DNA of 25,119 nt. Source: Pigoraptor vietnamica. Lineage: Eukaryota; Opisthokonta; Filasterea. The stretch spans positions 1 to 25,119 of the forward strand of contig CALSCQ010000938.1 of the NCBI GenBank assembly GCA_943704525.1, in the 5' to 3' direction. Positions 1-12,500 of this stretch are shown here, one piece after another (position 1 is the stretch's first letter; the number at the start of each line of letters is the position of its first letter). The notes beneath the pieces are model-generated. The model did no database searches. It was given only the letters and a program-made list of their open reading frames with translations, and had not been told where the DNA came from. Position numbers and translations under genes: made by a program.

Positions 1-14
1 CCCCCCCCCCCCCC
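1..14. repeat. poly-C run at window edge
   Basis: Fourteen consecutive C open the window. The next 90 bases, up to the RECQ4 stop codon, hold no gene and are the 3' flank of that minus-strand gene. Homopolymer at the edge suggests the sequence stops or was cut in a hard-to-assemble tract. Confidence 0.9.
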
Positions 15-105
15 TTCACTGTCAGTGGCTCAATTAACAGTGCAAAAATGACACACGCACACCAACTAAATTCTGCCGACCGTTCTAGGTGGGCTCCTCT
101 CTACT

Positions 106-3100
106 TCAATCGCACACGGCATCATAGTCGCCGGCGCAGTCGCCCGTCTCCGAAGGGTCCGATGCGCAGTCCAACAGCGCGCAGTCCTCCTCCCTATCGC
201 CAAACACGCTCTCAAAGGAGCGATCTCCGTCTTCTTCTTCGCCCCCATCTTCCCCGTCGTCGGACGGCGCGCCTTTCGCCAGGGACGGAAAGAGCGCCAC
301 AGTGGCCTCCTTGCGAATCCACTCGTAGTCGCATCCGACGTCCCGCAGCCGTCCCCACCCGGGGGCGCGCGCCCAGTCCTTCGCCTTGAACCTTGGCGTG
401 CCCATGCCCAGCAGGATGCACGCGATCGCGCGGCCGTTCATGCCGGGAGCGCTGCGGTTTCGTCGCGCGAAGCCCATGATTTCCTCGCGCGCGCGCTCAA
501 GAGCACCCTTCGCCGCCGCCGCACGCAGCTGTGGGCCCGGGTTGCTCTCGGCGTCGCCAGCATTCTCCGAGGAGCAGAAGTAACGCGCCACGTCGTCCGC
601 AATGCGCTCGCTGGTCAGCGCGTGCGCATTTTCGAGGTGAAGGGACTCCTCCCGCGATATCGACGGCCGCGAAGTCGCAAACAAATCCGACACACTCCGT
701 TCGTCGGCGGCAGCGGAGAGGCAACCGAACACGCGCGCAATGCGGCGGCGCTGTGCGTCTCGCATCGCCTCAAAGTGCTCGCACAGCGCCGCGTTAAGAC
801 CCGCGACGGCCTCGGGCGTCGGCGTCCACTCATCGTCCAACTCGTAGCACGTGGCGTACTCACGCGCGCCAGCGGAGTCGTCGGCAAGGGACGCGCGCGC
901 ATCGGCTCTCTTCTGCCACTTCTTCTTCCCGCCATTACCAAAGCCGCGCCCTCCGCGCCCCCCGAAACCGCCAAAGGCGCTTCCCGCCATGTCGCGGGAG
1001 AGTTCGTCGGACGCGGAAGCGCCGTTTCGCTGGATGGCGTTTGTCCACCCGCCGCGCGCCAGGTCCTCGACGCGCACGGGCGACCGCGTGTGCACGGCGC
1101 CCTCCGCCTCGAGGTGAGACAGCACCGTGAGGATCGTCTCCATGCGGGCATCAAGCGCAAACTCGGCCTGGGAGGGGATGAGAACGAGGCGGCGCGGAGA
1201 GGGATCGGGGCGCTGCATGCTGTCCAGCGACACGGTCGCAGGGCGCTTGGCCCGTACGGCGCTCTCCACCTCCTCCCACAAGCTCTTCGATGCGTCGGTG
1301 TCCTCGGCATTCGCTCGCTCCGCCGCGCGCCCACCGGCTCTCGCTTGGCCCTTGCTGGAGGCGTCGGTGCCGTCTGGTGCTGCATGGGAGGGCGGTGCAT
1401 CCACGATGCGACAGTCGTCGTGCCCGAGTCGCAAGAGGGTCCGCAATATGCGCAACATGTGGGGCTCGGTGGGACAGTCGGCGTCGCACCTCGAGCGGTA
1501 CAGGCACTCGTCGGCGGGATCGAGGAATGCGTGGCAGTGTGCGAGGAGGCCATCGCGTCCGGCGCGCCCAATTTCCTGCACGTACTGCTCGATGGAAGGA
1601 GGGGTCGAGTAGTGGACGACGCGTCGGACACAGCTGAGGTCAATTCCCATGCCGAAAGCGACGGTGGCGGCCACGCACTGCGAGGGAAAGGGCAGAAGAC
1701 GTAAGTGAGTGGACTACATGTTGAGATGAGGGACCCTTGTGTGAAGGATTGCGTGCGTGATAGTCTGAGGCAGGAGAGGGAAAACGTAAGCGGGTCTTGG
1801 GGGCGTGTGTGCTTGGACGGAGCAGTGGGATGTGGATGGCAAGCCACACTCACCGATATCTTTCCGAGCGAAAACCCCGTCTGCACGCGCTTGCGCTCCT
1901 GCGCCGAGAGTCCACCGTGATACGCCTCGCACGTCGGGGCAATCCCACGCGTGCGCAGTGCCATGGACACGCGCTCGGCATCCGCCTGTCGCGCACAATA
2001 CACAATCGTCGACCCCCCGTCGCCCGCCCCAAACAGTGGCGACTGCAAGAGCCGCGCGAGGGCCGCGTCGCGGTCGTGCTCAACGGACGCAGTGAGGCGC
2101 AGATTCGGGGGGAGCGCGTCGCCTCGCACAATGTTGTCGTCGTCAATCTCGAGGGCTTCCGCAATCTCGGCAACCGTTCGCACCGTCGCCGTCGCGGTGA
2201 GCGCAAGAAGGGTGCGGCAGCTAAGCGAGTCCCTCAGCGCCGCGTTTAGCCGCGCGTACGACGGCCGGAAATTGTGCGACCATTCCGTGACGCAATGAGC
2301 CTCGTCGACGCACGCAAAGGCAATGCGCGCAACGCTGCCCTCCTGCAACATCCGCTGGAGTGCGCGGCCCGTCACGGCCTCGGGAGTCGCAAACAGAACG
2401 TGCAGTTTGCCACTGCGGAGACCGGCAGCCACGCGCTCCCACGCCGTCTTCGCCAGCGACCCTCGCACCACCGCGCCTCGAATGGACGGCGGCAGTTTGA
2501 GCTCCTGATCGTCCATGAGTGCGAGGAGCGGAGACACGACGACAGCGACGGCTCCCGTCTTTCCGCCGCACGCGAGATAGGCCGGAAGCTGGTAGCACAG
2601 CGACTTGCCAGCGCCAGTGGGCAGCACGGTGAGCGCGCTCTCGCCACGAAGAATTCGACGAATAGTCTCCTCTTGTCCGGGTCGAAAGCCGCCGTCGATG
2701 CCAAACACAGAGCGGAGGAGCGGGGAGAGGTCCATGTCGGGGTTCTCCACGAGCGGCAAGGGTGCCTCTTGTTGCCCGTGCGATCCGCCGTATTCTTCAG
2801 AGTCAGAGGCCCACCCGTCGTCTGCGCAAACGCAAAGAAATGGGTTGGATAGAAAACGACGCGAAACGGAAAACACTGAGAAGCACTTGAAGCGCCGACG
2901 GCAGAACCGCAATCGCCAGGACATACGCAGCGAGCGTGCACGTCAACACTTACCCAAATCCTCACTGGCCGCCTGCGCAGTTCCCTTACTGTCGCCGTCG
3001 GCCCTTGCCGCGCTCGCACTCCGCGGCGCAGGCACGCTGTTGGGTAGCGCAGGCGCGCGTCCTTCGGCCCTTGCGATGCGCTCCTCGCGCTGTTTTCGCT

Positions 3101-3959
3101 GGGCCTTTCTCAGCACGCGCGCAGACATCGTCCTCGCACCCCTTCGGAAGTTGCGGTTGCGGAGGTTCGTCCGGACAAAGTTTCCGCCGGCACCCGCTCC
3201 GCGGCGCGAGTCCCGCGAGTTGGCTGGCGGCGGCCTGAATTCCCTCGACTCCCCTCCGTCGTCCACGCGTGCCTTGCCAATACGCACGCGGAACTCCCGC
3301 CCCTTCTCCGTGCCGAACAGTTCGGCCGTAATCTCACTCACGATCGCGTCGTCCTGCGCAGATTCTTCCACTGCTGGCCGTCCCTCGTTTTCCATCTTGT
3401 TGGGCACGCAAGAGCCAAAGTCGGGGGCGTCCTCGTGCCGCAGCACCGACGAGTGACGGCGCACAAGACCCCCTACGGAGTGCATGCGTCCCGACGGCAT
3501 CACGACATCAAACTCGGCGTCGACACTCTTGCGTCTCGATGCGGACGCCGGCTGCGACATGACGGACCGCGCAAGGCCATGCGACGATTTTGCCGTGTGC
3601 TTTGCGTTCGTGGTCTTCGCCGACGGCGCAAACACGGGTACCGAAGGAGCATTCAGACGCGAGGTCAAGGCAGAAGTCGGCCGCGCAGTGGAGAAAGGCA
3701 GAGACGGCACGCTCTTCGGTCCCGTCGCGGCTGTGACTCCTTCGGTGAACGAGCCGCTCGCTAGGGGCACGTACGAGAAAGGGCGGCGCCGTGTGGTCGC
3801 TGCGCCCGCAGGCACATCCGTGCGCGCGCGCTGTTTGGGAGGGGCGTCATCCTCCTCGCTGAAATCATCGGCCAAGCGCTTCTTCGCGGCCGAAGACACC
3901 GCACGCGCAGCCTCGGCTGCCTTGTTGAGCTTTTTGGAGAAGGGCGAGGTGGCTAGCAT
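106..3959 (-). CDS. RECQL4: RECQ4/RECQL4-type ATP-dependent DNA helicase
   Basis: Superfamily 2 3'-5' DNA helicase; the family acts in replication initiation and genome maintenance in the nucleus. Three exons on the minus strand (3959-2954, 2821-1854, 1677-106) give 1181 aa. Introns start GTAAGT and GTGAGT and end CAG, and the second junction rebuilds motif V ([10 protein letters not shown], about residues 662-671). Visible motifs: Walker A PTGAGKS (403-409), DEAH (508-511), SHNFRP, TATAT, and motif [12 protein letters not shown] (692-701). Three things point to RECQ4 rather than BLM/WRN: the upstream block [16 protein letters not shown] (259-274), the sequence AHCHAFL after motif VI with no classical RecQ zinc site, and a C-terminal block ([12 protein letters not shown]) typical of RECQL4. 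Unusual: a Gly/Phe/Arg-rich patch near residues 894-908 and a very acidic tail. No clear Sld2-like helix is seen at the N terminus. The ATG at 3959 has A at -3. Family assignment rests on remembered homologues, not a search. Confidence 0.93.
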
Positions 3960-5417
<1,458 letters not shown>

Positions 5418-5697
5418 GACGAAGAGATATGCTCAGCGCGCGGAGGTGTGCACGAATGCGCACTGCTTTGCCGCGTTGCGCTCGACATCGACTATGGAGC
5501 AGACGCGCAACAATGAAGAGATGTTGACGGGTGCATGAGGGTGCTTGTAACAAGGGTTTATATTTGCACAGTCAGAAAATATTGATGCAGACGAACGCAA
5601 TCGAAACTAGACGCAACGCGCACGCAGACGCACGCAGACGCCACGACAAAAAAAAGGCAAATTCAGCAGAACACGGTTGAGGCAGCGCCGAAAGCCC
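5418..5697. other. convergent 3' region, DECR1 / orphan gene
   Basis: This 280-bp gap lies between two stop codons and must hold both 3' ends. It is locally AT-richer around 5555-5590, which would suit polyadenylation signals, but I see no clean AATAAA on the plus strand. A short direct repeat of the type cgcacgcagacg occurs near 5619-5640. No gene is seen. Confidence 0.5.
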
Positions 5698-6830
5698 TTA
5701 CGAACGAAGGATCGCGTCGATCGAGAACCTTTCGTGTCCGCTGGGCCGCGGTGTCGGCGGCTGTCGTTGTTGCACTTCGGCGGAGTAGACGTGCACTTGT
5801 GGCTGCGGCGCGTAGAAGACGGGACCCGGGTGCAGGGACATCAGCGTCCAGGCACCAAACTCGTGTTGCGGCATCGGTGCGACGAATGGCCACTGCGGCT
5901 GGTGCGGGAGTACGTGTTGGGGCTGGGGTTGTTGTTGAGGCCGAAGTGGTTGCGGGCGCGACGGAATTTCGACTTGCGCGGGTTGCCTGGCGCGCGATGC
6001 GTTGCCGAGTTCAAACAACGACAGTGCCGCCTCCTGCGTTTCGCTTTCTGAAGCAGACGACAGCGAAGATTCGGAGCCCGTGGATTGGAGCTTGCTTGCC
6101 TTGTGGGGAGAGGACAGAGCGTCGCGAGGCGAGAGACCCGTGGACGTCACAGACGTCGGCGTCGGCGGCGCAGGATGTTGTCGGCTTTCCATGGACGGGA
6201 GGGCTACGGCGAGGACAGGATCGTCGCTTGCGCTCTCGAGTAGGCCGCGGGGAAGGTCCTCGAGGCGCATGGGTGCCTGCCAGAAGGTCGTCTGAATCTT
6301 TTGCGCACATGCCGTCCGAATGCTCTCTCGGAGATCCCTTGTTGACCCTGAGAGAAAGAAATATAAGAGGGCGTTTAAGTCGCGCAGCTACAAAGGATAT
6401 TACGGCACATAACTCGCGCACGAGACGTACAACAAACGGCCCAATGCACACCTTTCTTCTTCTGTTCGCGCAATTCGCTGTCGGCCGCCACTAGAGGGAA
6501 CGAGTGCCGCGGGACACTCCCGCTGTTCGTGCGCTCTTGAGCAACGATGCTCCGAGCCGTCGCCGCAAGCAGCCTGCTGCGCAGCACGCTCTTAAAGCTA
6601 GAAGACGACGCCGCGCCCTGTGCCGTGCCCGAATCGCCGAAAAAGTTGTGCACGCCCAGCAGCGAATGGTCACCCAGATTGCCCGTCAACAACGCATAGA
6701 CCGAGCTGCGCGACGCCTGCGCCATAGTTGGAGAAGCGCATCTTGCGGTCGCCTTTGAGACGCCGCGCGGCTCCTTCTGCACCGCAGGGACGGTGCCATC
6801 CGATTCGTCGAGGCGCGATGGCCCGCACAT
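5698..6830 (-). CDS. orphan Gln/Pro-rich protein with C-terminal eh1-like motif
   Basis: I do not recognise the family. Two exons (6830-6452 and 6347-5698) flank a 104-bp intron that starts GTGTGC and ends in a pyrimidine tract plus CAG; the join keeps frame and gives 342 aa. Across the junction lies the most protein-like block (LRESIRTACAQKIQTTFWQAP, then LEDLPRGLL), which looks helical and may be a small domain. The second half is low complexity: Ser/Thr-rich, then Gln/Pro/His-rich, as in activation or repression tails. The last residues are RFSIDAILRS, a match to the engrailed-homology-1 pattern that binds Groucho/TLE-type WD40 corepressors in animals. No DNA-binding domain is visible. An alternative start at 6725 has a better Kozak context (A at -3, G at +4) and would give 307 aa. 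A transcription-related role is inference. Confidence 0.6.
5707..5727 (-). other. eh1-like peptide motif FSIDAIL at C terminus
   Basis: The codons for FSIDAIL sit three codons before the stop (two residues follow the motif). The pattern F-S-I-x-x-I-L is the classic eh1 corepressor-binding peptide. Seen directly in the translation; binding is inferred. Short motifs can arise by chance, but the exposed terminal position after a disordered tail is what a docking peptide needs. Confidence 0.5.
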
Positions 6831-7522
6831 TTTTCCGCTTGCCTTACCGAAAATTGCGCAAGGGGGGGAAGAAACCTCGTCTTCCTTGCGAGCGCGGAAG
6901 GAAATAAGAGGATGGAGGGACAAGGGGACGAACGAACGAACGACTGACACCAAAAAAAAGAAGGCGGTGCGCAGCGTGCCTCTGCTCGGTACGTGCGTCA
7001 ATAGCAACACGGGCGCAAGAGGTGAAGCCCGCAACAGAAAGAGTGCAGTGCCAGCACACGAAAAAAGCAATGGAACGATTGCTTGTGCACGGAGTCAAGA
7101 AGTTCCCACTCTACCCGAGGCAGGTGACTGTAGTTAGGTGATGTCCGTGCACATCGTGTTACCGTCACACCTCCGAAAGAAGCCCAAGTGTATGAGATTG
7201 AATCGCGCACGCGCGCCCACTGTCCGGTTGAGTTCGTCGACGGAAGTATTAAAATTGAATACCTGGGTGTAAATTTAACTGTCGCGTGACACAACTTGAA
7301 GTGCGAAAATTGGCTCCCGCATTCACAGCCCACAAACCGGAATTACTTCGGGCGACTTTTCGCACACGGCACGTGTGCGATGCTCATTCTCCAACGGCCT
7401 TTTCATTGTTCTACACATGCACGCAAATGTCAAACGTATGCACGACACACACAAAAGATACTCATCGTACACTTGACACACACGCTTACATTACGCACCA
7501 TGCACACACGTATTCCCAGAAA
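6831..7522. other. intergenic spacer between two minus-strand genes
   Basis: About 690 bp hold the 5' flank of the orphan gene and the 3' flank of the P-loop gene. An A-rich stretch (6951-6961) could lie in the orphan gene's 5' UTR. The part from about 7240 to 7550 is less GC-rich and has scattered CA-rich runs (7443-7510) and one CACGTG (7370-7375). Open frames here are short and lack family features. I see no gene. Confidence 0.5.
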
Positions 7523-9275
7523 TTAGTCATCCCAACTTTCACTACGTAGTACTTGAAACGGAACGGCAGGAGCCCAAGGGCTTCCTTCTACGTCACTGCG
7601 GTGATCTCGAGTTTGAGTCGCTTGCCACCCGATGGGCCGCATCGTTGTCCACAGGCAAAATACGATCGCCCTGAACTTCTTCCCGGGGAAACACTGCGCG
7701 AGGTTGCGAATAAACACCGACAGGCACCGCTCAGCATGTGCGACAATCGCCGCAACGTATTCGTCCGTCCTCTTCCCTGCCGCCAATCGCGCACGTTGCG
7801 CTGCCGGCACACCCGCCAGCAGCAACTCCCCTCCGCGCCCCCGGCGCAAATCTCGACACCATAAACGTAACCGTCGGCATTCACGCGAATGACATCTGCG
7901 CCGTTGAGCGTAAAGCAGTGTCCGGTCAGTTCATCCCACCCGAGAACGCGGTCGCCGACCATGGGCACGCCCGCGACAAATTCGAGCCGATTGTCTGCGT
8001 CAAAGTACCGCACGCCCAGATATTCTGTTCCAATGACGCGTTTAAACACGTCCTCGGCGTTAGGGACAGCTCCATTGCTATCCCACCCTCGCAGAGTCAC
8101 AAGAAGACTGGCGATATCTCGCTCGTCCCTGTCGTCCCGGAGCTTCTTTCGCATGACATCCGTAAAGTACGGCACAAGCACTTCTAGGACCAAGAAGACG
8201 TGCTCCGCATCCAACAAGCGCTTGCGCTTTACCTCGTCGGTCTCATGCAAAGTTCCCAAGGCTTCGAGCGCGTCGCGAAAGGTGAGAGAGGCGACGGGCG
8301 ACAGCGCAAACCGCACGAGCAGCCTGTGCACGTCGGGATTTGACGACATCACGCGGCCAATCATGTCTCGCAGATGGCATTGTTCGTCAGTGTACAAAAA
8401 CCGAATCGACCGCGCAATGCCGCCAGTCAGTCGATAGGCATGCACGGCATCGATCGTGCAACTGGGCTTGTTCTTGAGGAGAAATGCAGCAACCGGCCCT
8501 TCCACACTACGCATGGGCGACACGCAACGAACCACAAAGAGCGAATCGTCAAGCTTTTCAAACTCGGACGACGCCGACACGCTTCTCGCAGGGAGGTTGG
8601 GCATGCTCAAGCCTTTGCTCGCGGCAATGGTGAGGTACCCCTCCACTCTCCCAAGAGTGGCCGACTCGTCCATGATTGGCCGCGCTGCCGCAAGATTCGC
8701 GCAGCTGAAGTATATGTTCCGGACGTCATCGAGCAATAACACCACCGGCATCGCTGGCAACGTCTCGCCCGTGTTCACGGGTCCCCTCGCAAAGACGCCG
8801 CCCGGGACGTCCGCAACAGAGACATTAGCATCGGCCGGCCGCGAATGCCACAGTGCGCAACACGTCAGACGCGCGCGGGGTACCCCCTCCGTGATAGTCT
8901 TCCCACGACCAGTAAACAGGGAGGTAGGCGGGGAAGAGAACGGCGCAGATGATTGCAGTAGCGGTGAGTAGCCGGATGTCTTTCCAACCCCGCCAACCCC
9001 TCGCAGACCGAGGTTGTTGCGCGCACCCGGCGGCGCGTGTGGAAGGCATTCCAGGCGCTCGACAATTTCAACAAGAATGCTGCGAATTTCGGGATAGACG
9101 AACAAGCTTCCGCTATGGATGGTGCATGGGCAGCGTCCCGCACGCTGCGCACACAGAGATTGCCTTCGACACGCCGCCACTGTTGCACTACTCAAACGGA
9201 GGGAGAAGAGCACCGGCAGCACTCTGCCTCCGCAGCTGTAGCACGGCGTCCGTAAAACATGTCGTGTAGTCCATG
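7523..9275 (-). pseudogene. decayed P-loop NTPase gene, possibly Crinkler/RHS-like
   Basis: The longest frame (about 7588-9312) encodes a P-loop NTPase core. It has a leader block (FVYPEIRSILVEIVERLE), Walker A GVGGVGKT (encoded at 8977-9000), Walker B VVLLLDDV (about 8722-8751), a later strand VVRCVSP, and GGIARSIRFLY, which resembles the GG-x-x-R block of Crinkler and trypanosome RHS-type ATPases. Plausible protein sequence also appears in other minus-strand frames between the two Walker motifs and again at the 3' end, and no good ATG start lies in the main frame. The coding signal therefore changes frame about three times, and ordinary GT-AG introns do not explain it. Decay is the simplest reading; assembly error is the alternative. 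The family call rests on motif order only. Neighbours on both sides look intact. Confidence 0.5.
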
Positions 9276-9309
9276 GCAAGCAGAAAGGTGTGCAGTCGTT
9301 CGCATAAAA

Positions 9310-9310
<1 letters not shown>

Positions 9311-9344
<34 letters not shown>

Positions 9345-9371
9345 AAAGAAAGAAAAAGAAGGAAAAAAAAA
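9311..9371. repeat. 32-A homopolymer followed by A-rich tract
   Basis: Thirty-two consecutive A (9311-9342), then an A-rich run broken by single or paired G to 9371. It sits at the 5' side of the minus-strand P-loop gene, so on that strand it is poly-T and cannot be that gene's tail. I see no target-site duplication or retroposed coding sequence attached. Such rigid dA:dT tracts often exclude nucleosomes at promoters. Confidence 0.85.
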
Positions 9372-9397
9372 GTGTAACAGGTTTTTTCCTTGTGATC

Positions 9398-9413
9398 CAC
9401 GTGATATCACGTG
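9398..9413. promoter_or_regulatory. 16-bp perfect palindrome with two CACGTG boxes
   Basis: CACGTGATATCACGTG reads the same on both strands. It contains two E-box/G-box hexamers, bound by bHLH or bZIP dimers in many eukaryotes, around an ATAT core. It lies about 190 bases before the CLU ATG, with another CACGTG 19 bases further on. Single CACGTG sites are common in this window; the paired symmetric form was noticed only here. Confidence 0.5.
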
Positions 9414-9598
9414 ACTGACTCTGCGCACACGCACGTGTGCCGTGATGTCACTTTCGCCAAGTGTGAGTGGGCGATCGACGACCGGCTGACCGTGTCGTGT
9501 CGCACGTTCCTCAAGACACACACTCATAGGGGACGCCCAAAGCTATCGCTGCTTCGTTATTGCCCGTCGTCCTCCATTTCTACATCCCAGCAAGCGAC

Positions 9599-12500
9599 AT
9601 GGCGGACGGGGCAGTGGCCGGCGCCGAGGCCGTGCCGCCGACTGATGTCGTCGATCAGAATGGAGTGAAGGAGGGAGACGCGCCCGCTGCCGGTGGGCGC
9701 GCTGTTTGCGTCTTGGATTGGAGCCGAGTGTATTCGGAGTCTGACGTTGTTGCTGTGTGGTTGTGTGCGCAGACTCCTCGCTCCAAATCGAGCTCAGGTT
9801 TGAGGGCATTGCGCCCGTTGCAATCACGGTGCGTTGAGCGGCAAACTGACATGCGAAGGGAGCTCTCTCTCTCTGAACTGGCGTGTGCCGTGTCTCTCTC
9901 CCTCTGCCTTTTGGAGTCGGTGACCAAATGCCCAGTATTTATGTATTTATTTACTTATTTACTTTAATGCTGATCCCACATCTCTTCCCCTTGCCGGGTC
10001 ATCCACGAGCGTAGATCCAGGACACCGACACGGTGCACGACATTCGCCAGTTTGTGCACGAGTATGAGACGACGTGCCACCTCACCTGCTTTCACTTTGA
10101 GCTGGAGGGTGTGCGTATGCCGGAAAACGTCGAGCTCGCCGCCATCGAGGGCGTCAAGTCGGGCTCTTCCCTTCAGATCTGCGAGGGTTCGTTGTTCACT
10201 CTCATGCACATCTTCGCTCTCTCCGTGCATTCACGTTTCCGTGTCTCCTCTTTAGCGGCGTACATATTTCCCCCGGTCTGCTGAAAAAGCGCACTGTCAG
10301 ACACGACGACTGCGTGCGTGTGTATATGTAGCTCGATTTTTTTTTTCTCATCGTTTCCTTCCGGTATTTCCAGATGAATACGGCGAGTTTGACGTCCTCA
10401 CGCACCTCCGTCGTTTTCGCGAGCTCCTCGTGTCCGAGGATGAGCTGGCATTGGACGGCACCGGCAACATTTCGCCCTGCGCGCTCCCCGCCGTCATGCA
10501 GGCGTCCTACGGCGATGGTGCGTGTCCGTACACTCACGTGCGATTACGTGGGTGTGGGTTGTGTATCGGCGTAGGGCTCGTTGCTTGCGAGACAACCCCG
10601 CGCGGACATGGTCTCGCGCACCCAGTGACTGACATGCATGTGTGCACGATCGCTCATCCCTGCGTGTTTTGCGGTGCAGAGCCGGCGGGCGGCAAGTCTG
10701 CCAAGAACGCTGAGAAGGAGAACGACCAGCAGAGGCAGCCCGGCAACAAGGGCCTTGTGACGGCCCTCTTCGACCGCGACGTCAACGCCGGCAGCGACCT
10801 CTCGTCGTTCTATCCGCCGTCGATGGGCGCGCAGATTCCCCTACGTCCACTCAACGCGGTGCACCTGTCGGGCTGGAACCCTGTCGCACTCGACCGCATG
10901 ATCCGCGGTGGGTGGATGTGCGCGCGGTGTGTGCGACACTCGCGCAGAGGGGCGTGCGTGCCCCTTTGTGTCAGGGTCCTTCTGTCCACTGTCACAATGT
11001 CATCGCACGGGCTTAGCTTCAAATTGTCCTCAAAGTTTGACCCGGCGCCCTGTCCTCACCAGCCAAGTCGGTGGACTCTAGTTCCACTGTCCTTGCTCAA
11101 CCGGCATTGTTTCCATCCCCAATTCCACGCGCACAGGTGACATTGTGTACATCGACGTCCTCACCGCCGAGGACGCCTACCTCTGCGTGACGGCGTGTCC
11201 CGCGGGCTTCTACGTCAACAGGTCGTCCCGAGCCGAGTTCGACGGAAACCCACACCCTTCGCGCACGGGAACCTTCCGCACCCTCGTGGCCCTCGTCTCC
11301 GCCAACAGCCCCACGTTTAAGCGCGATTTTCCAGAGCAGTGCCGCCGCATTGCGTCTCGCAACCCGCTCGAGTTCATGCCGACGCCCGTTCGCACGCCCG
11401 TGTGGGTCGCTTTCCCGCAGGAGAGGGTGCACGCGAACGCCGTCGCACCCTCCGCAGCGCAGAGCGGTGGCAAGGGCCAGGTGGGTCGACTGCACGTCGT
11501 GCGTTGTTTACGCGCTTTGGCCTTGCGCCTACGTTGTGCCATCACAAAAGTGTGCGATAAGGCGTCTGCGTGCGTGCGTCGTGCGCGATTCCGACATGTG
11601 CATCGATTGCGCAAATTAACACACACTCCGCCAAGCAGAAGAAGAGCGCGCCGTCGTCGTCTTCTCGCCGTTATGACGTGTCTCGCAGCGAGGAGTCGCT
11701 CCTCGGCGGCAGTGGCGGCGTCCCTCTGGGCGTCGGTCGCAATATCGAGGACGTGATCGCCTCGATGGCCCTTCAGACCCGCGACTGGAACGAAGAGTGG
11801 CAGTCTGTGCTCGAGCTCCCCTCTGGAACTGCGGACGAGCGCATCGCACGCGACCGCGCCGCGCACCGCGTCGCTTCGGACTTTGTGACGGCCGCACAGC
11901 GCCTGGTCGTCGACGTGGCCGAGGGACGCGTCGTTGCGCTGAACGCGCACGAGTCGGCGCGCAACCGCATGTACGTGAGCAGCAATATGTTCGTCTGCCG
12001 CGCCATCGACAATCGCGAGTACCACCGGTCGCTCGGCGGCGATGGCGCTGCGAGGCACGCGGCCTCGAAGGACCTGCAGCACGCCGTGTCGATCGCTGCG
12101 CTCTCTGTCGAGGGGCTGCACACGGTGGCGACGGCCGTGGTGGATTACAAGGGGCAACGGTACACGGCGCAGAGCATCATCCCTGGTGCGTGTGCGGCGT
12201 GGTGTGGTGTTGTGTTCGGGCGCTTTATCAGCACGTGGAGATTGGCACGTTGCTTTGTGCCCTTGTAGTTCCGTGGGGAGTGGCAGTGCGTATTGACCCC
12301 GAACCCCCCCCCCCCCCTCTCCTCTTCACCTCTCCCACAAACACAAACAAATAACGACGCATCCACACACTCGCGTGCGCAGGCATCTTCCGCCAAGAGC
12401 AGGAGCAGATTGTGGCGTTTGGGTCGATTGACCGCGGTGTGAAGGTCGCGTCCGACGAGCGCTTCCGCGAGTCGATCGACGCCGTCGGAAAGGCTCTCAA

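Larger units (their letters stand above)
9276..9598. promoter_or_regulatory. divergent 5' region upstream of CLU
   Basis: A 320-bp spacer between the decayed minus-strand gene and the CLU start codon. It holds the long A-rich tract, the CACGTG palindrome and a third CACGTG at 9432-9437, about 160-200 bases before the CLU ATG. No gene is seen, and no TATA box is obvious. Confidence 0.55.

Noticed and set aside
1-14. Poly-C as a telomere or G-quadruplex array
   Set aside because: A single homopolymer without a repeat unit; more likely an assembly edge.
622-1704. 360-codon plus-strand open frame across RECQ4 exon 3
   Set aside because: Antisense to a well-supported helicase exon; Arg/Gly/Ala-rich composition is what GC-rich antisense frames give, with no family motif.
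9311-9371. A32 tract as the poly(A) tail of a retroposed element
   Set aside because: No flanking target duplication, SINE-like body or retroposed coding sequence ends there; it lies in a divergent promoter spacer.
11210-12157. 315-codon minus-strand open frame opposite CLU exons 6-7
   Set aside because: It crosses a CLU intron on the other strand and lacks any recognisable domain; a shadow of GC-rich exons.
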